Part shown: in pieces, positions 44,999 to 46,447 of the stretch | Numbering within the stretch: the first letter of the stretch is position 1 | How the letters are laid out: every line of letters begins with the position of its first letter | From: Streptomyces iranensis | Lineage (GTDB): Bacteria; Actinomycetota; Actinomycetes; Streptomycetales; Streptomycetaceae | Assembly: GCF_017874715.1 (NCBI RefSeq) | Contig: NZ_JAGGLR010000047.1 | Coordinates: 1-46,447, forward strand | Length of the DNA: 46,447 nucleotides | Direction of reading: 5' to 3' | The notes under the pieces: generated by a model | Told to the model about the DNA's origin: nothing | The model's database searches: none | Seen by the model: the letters and a program-made list of their open reading frames with translations, nothing else | Position numbers and translations under genes: made by a program

Positions 44999-45835
44999 TC
45001 AGGTCCAGCTCACGACCGTCTGGGGATCGGTGAACCCCATGATGAAGGACACCGTCGTGCGGTTGCCGGTGTTGGCGTCCACCGCGTGCACGAAAGCACC
45101 GTTGAAGGCGTAGACGTCGCCCTCCCGGATGTCCAGGCGCAGTTCCTCGAAGTCCGCCAGGTCCTCGGCCTTGTAGGGCAGCCCCGTCAGCTCGATGCCG
45201 AGCGAGCGCCGGGTCGCGTCGTCGGGGCGGATGTTCCAAATCACCAGCCGTCCCCCGACGCTGTGTTCGGTGCACATGTTTACCGCACAGATCTGGTGGT
45301 CCAGGACCCGCTGGATCTCGAAGCCGCTTTGTCGGGGGTCCTTGCACTGCGCTTCGTCCTCATGCGGGTCGAGGGAGAAGTCCCCCTCCTTGTCCCACGC
45401 GCGGATCAGCGCGGCGCACGCCGAGCGGCCGTTCATCTGTGCCACCCGCAGGGACGCGCCCTCCTGCCGCAGTGCCTCGTCCACGCCCTGGCGGAACACG
45501 TGCCAGGGCGAGTTCGGGGCGTCGATCACCTGGCGGACGTGCTCGGCGACCTCGGCGGACTCGTCGAGATAGGTGTCGGCGTCCTTGTTCCAGTGGTAGG
45601 CGCCGACGTAGTGCGAGGGCTCGCCCTCGCGATGCTGCCGGGCGGGGCTGGCCCAGAATCGTTCGGTCAGCTCCTTGCGCGCCGCCGTCGGTATGACGTC
45701 CCGGAAGATCACTCCCAGCCTGCGGCCGTGCATGACGTCCAGAACGAGCTCGTAGTCCAGTTCGCTCCGCTCCTCGAAGCGGAAGAACTCCGGATCGGCC
45801 TGCTGTCCGCTCAGCCGTATCTTGCTCTGCTGCAT
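44999..45835 (-). CDS. Fe(II)/2-oxoglutarate-dependent oxygenase, not part of the rap set
   Basis: A 278-residue protein with the non-heme iron triad visible: HED (in FSLDPHEDEAQC) as HxD, a distal His in FNGAFVHAVDANTGNR, and the following Arg (NRTTVSF) that would bind the 2-oxoglutarate carboxylate. It should hydroxylate, desaturate or epoxidise an amino-acid-like substrate; the substrate is unknown. Start ATG 45835 (MQQSKIRLSGQQ) has GAGAGA just upstream; GTG 45853 is an alternative. I know of no homologue in the rapamycin cluster, where RapG would be expected here. Its neighbours on the same strand are remnants of ATP-grasp-like and carrier-protein-like genes and an SbnA-like enzyme, so it probably belongs to that set. 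Confidence 0.85.
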   Translation of the reverse strand: MQQSKIRLSGQQADPEFFRFEERSELDYELVLDVMHGRRLGVIFRDVIPTAARKELTERFWASPARQHREGEPSHYVGAYHWNKDADTYLDESAEVAEHVRQVIDAPNSPWHVFRQGVDEALRQEGASLRVAQMNGRSACAALIRAWDKEGDFSLDPHEDEAQCKDPRQSGFEIQRVLDHQICAVNMCTEHSVGGRLVIWNIRPDDATRRSLGIELTGLPYKAEDLADFEELRLDIREGDVYAFNGAFVHAVDANTGNRTTVSFIMGFTDPQTVVSWT

Positions 45836-45949
45836 CTGTTCTCTCTCTTTCACGCGTACACCACTGCTCTCACGGAGCCGGGACTGGGAGAAGGCGAGCG
45901 GCTCAAGGTCCCCGGACCCGCCGGGTCACGAAGCGCGGTCCATGAACGC

Positions 45950-46018
45950 CTACGCCAGCGCGTGACTCGACGGATAAGCGTCGACCAGGACGACGCTCGT
46001 GCTGTTGGTGCTGCTCAT
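45950..46018 (-). pseudogene. Truncated N-terminus of a probable ATP-grasp ligase (22 codons)
   Basis: ATG 46018 has a strong ribosome site (GCAGGAGAA, 9-base spacing) but the frame encodes only MSSTNSTSVVLVDAYPSSHALA before TAG. The VVLVDAY...LA pattern is how many ATP-grasp amino-acid ligases begin (first strand and helix of the N-terminal domain). The following 96 bp to the oxygenase show no continuation. The start overlaps the stop of the upstream carrier-protein fragment as ATGA. The good translation signals and immediate stop suggest the rest of the gene was deleted. A genuine leader or small peptide is possible; identification rests on a short match. Confidence 0.5.
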
Positions 46019-46120
46019 CGCTGTGTGTTCTCCTGCAGGGCCTTGGCGAGGCCCGCGACGGTGGGGTTTGTGAAGACCAGGGCCGGCGGAACCCGGCGCC
46101 GGAGACGGGGTGGTGCTTCT
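46015..46120 (-). pseudogene. Carrier-protein C-terminal fragment
   Basis: The frame ending at the TGA at 46015-46017 reads RLRRRVPPALVFTNPTVAGL then AKALQENTQR, the pattern of the last helix region of acyl/peptidyl carrier proteins (compare LPxTLVFDYPTxxALAxxL in the PKS ACPs here). The phosphopantetheine Ser region is absent: the frame upstream overlaps the 3' end of the PLP-enzyme gene in another register. Most of a carrier protein thus seems lost at a junction near 46120. It is coupled by ATGA to the next remnant. Confidence 0.55.
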
Positions 46121-46447
46121 TCAGTTGACGGCCACGGTTTCGACGCCGGGGGGCGGTACCGCTTCCGCGCGCAGCTGCTGGGCCCACAGGGGGTCGTAGA
46201 CGGTCTGGGCGTAGGCATGGCCGCGGTCGGCGGCGATGAAGGCGACCCGGGGACAGTGCGCGCCGGGGCGGTGTGCGCCGGGGCGGTGTGCGCCGGGACG
46301 GTCACGAGCGAAGTAGTCCTGGACGGCGGCATAGGTGCTGCCCGTCGAACCCCCCGCGTACAGACCGTACTTGGCGGCCAGGGCGCCACAGGCCTCCACG
46401 GCGCGCGCCTCCGAGACGATCTCGACCTGATCGATCAGCGCCTGACC
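46121..46447 (-). CDS. SbnA-like / cysteine-synthase-family PLP enzyme, C-terminal part (5' end beyond window)
   Basis: The open frame enters at the right edge (GQALIDQVEIVSEARAVEAC...) and ends with TGA at 46121-46123. GLYAGGSTGSTYAAVQDYF and VAFIAADRGHAYAQTVYD match the C-terminal region of fold-type II PLP enzymes of the cysteine synthase family, most like SbnA, which makes a precursor of L-2,3-diaminopropionate. The PLP lysine lies outside the window. An RPGAH pentapeptide repeat (46260-46304) is inserted in the helix-to-strand loop. Cysteine or cystathionine synthase cannot be excluded. Confidence 0.75.
   Translation of the reverse strand, partial: GQALIDQVEIVSEARAVEACGALAAKYGLYAGGSTGSTYAAVQDYFARDRPGAHRPGAHRPGAHCPRVAFIAADRGHAYAQTVYDPLWAQQLRAEAVPPPGVETVAVN
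46260..46304 (-). repeat. 15-bp tandem repeat (x3) encoding RPGAH in the PLP enzyme
   Basis: Two identical 15-bp units (46260-46274 and 46275-46289) and one diverged unit (46290-46304) encode RPGAHRPGAHRPGAH between the DYF helix and the VAFIAADRG strand. It is in frame, so the enzyme may tolerate it, but it is a recent slippage product in what may be a gene under weak selection. Confidence 0.8.

Noticed and set aside
1..46447. CRISPR arrays, tRNA/rRNA genes, insertion sequences
   Set aside because: No spaced repeat array, no tRNA-like cloverleaf and no transposase motif were seen while reading; the repeats found are PKS paralogy or short slippage arrays.

Overview
The window is high-GC actinomycete DNA, Streptomyces-like by codon use, giant modular PKS genes and a LAL regulator. 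It carries about two thirds of a rapamycin-family biosynthetic locus. The gene order matches, as far as I recall it, the published rap cluster: rapA (leftward), rapP and rapC (rightward), rapQ, rapO/N/M/L (leftward), rapK/J/I (rightward), rapH (leftward). Recognition is from remembered sequences and gene order, not a database search. Protein lengths agree with what I recall for RapC, RapP, RapN, RapL and RapI.

Layout. 1-10226 (minus): start of a RapA-like PKS with a CoA-ligase/ER/decayed-KR/ACP loading module, a fully reducing methylmalonyl module 1, and the first part of the module 2 KS at the left edge. 10227-10609: divergent promoter region. 10610-15256 (plus): RapP-like pipecolate NRPS (C-A-T-C). 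15261-34055 (plus): 6264-residue RapC-like PKS with four modules, corresponding to rap modules 11-14. 34123-34755 (plus): RapQ-like methyltransferase, followed by a strong two-way hairpin terminator. 34857-38651 (minus): ferredoxin, P450, methyltransferase and lysine cyclodeaminase (RapO, N, M, L). 39003-41992 (plus): chorismatase, P450 and FkbM-family methyltransferase (RapK, J, I). 42046-44751 (minus): LAL regulator (RapH-like).

How it works together. RapK makes the dihydroxycyclohexene carboxylate starter from chorismate. The RapA loading module activates it and reduces the ring. The PKS modules extend it; the middle of the assembly line lies left of the window. RapL makes pipecolate from lysine. 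RapP attaches pipecolate and closes the ring. RapJ/RapN with ferredoxin RapO oxidise the macrolide, and RapI, RapM and RapQ methylate it. RapH is the likely activator. TAGGGGG-type motifs sit in the rapA/rapP, rapL/rapK and rapH upstream regions.

Right of rapH the synteny with rap breaks, because I recall rapG (AraC) next. Instead there is an intact Fe(II)/2-oxoglutarate oxygenase, a 22-codon remnant that looks like the N-terminus of an ATP-grasp ligase, a fragment that looks like the C-terminus of a carrier protein, and an SbnA-like PLP enzyme cut by the window edge. This looks like the decayed or rearranged end of a second, diaminopropionate/peptide-type cluster and is the least expected part of the window.
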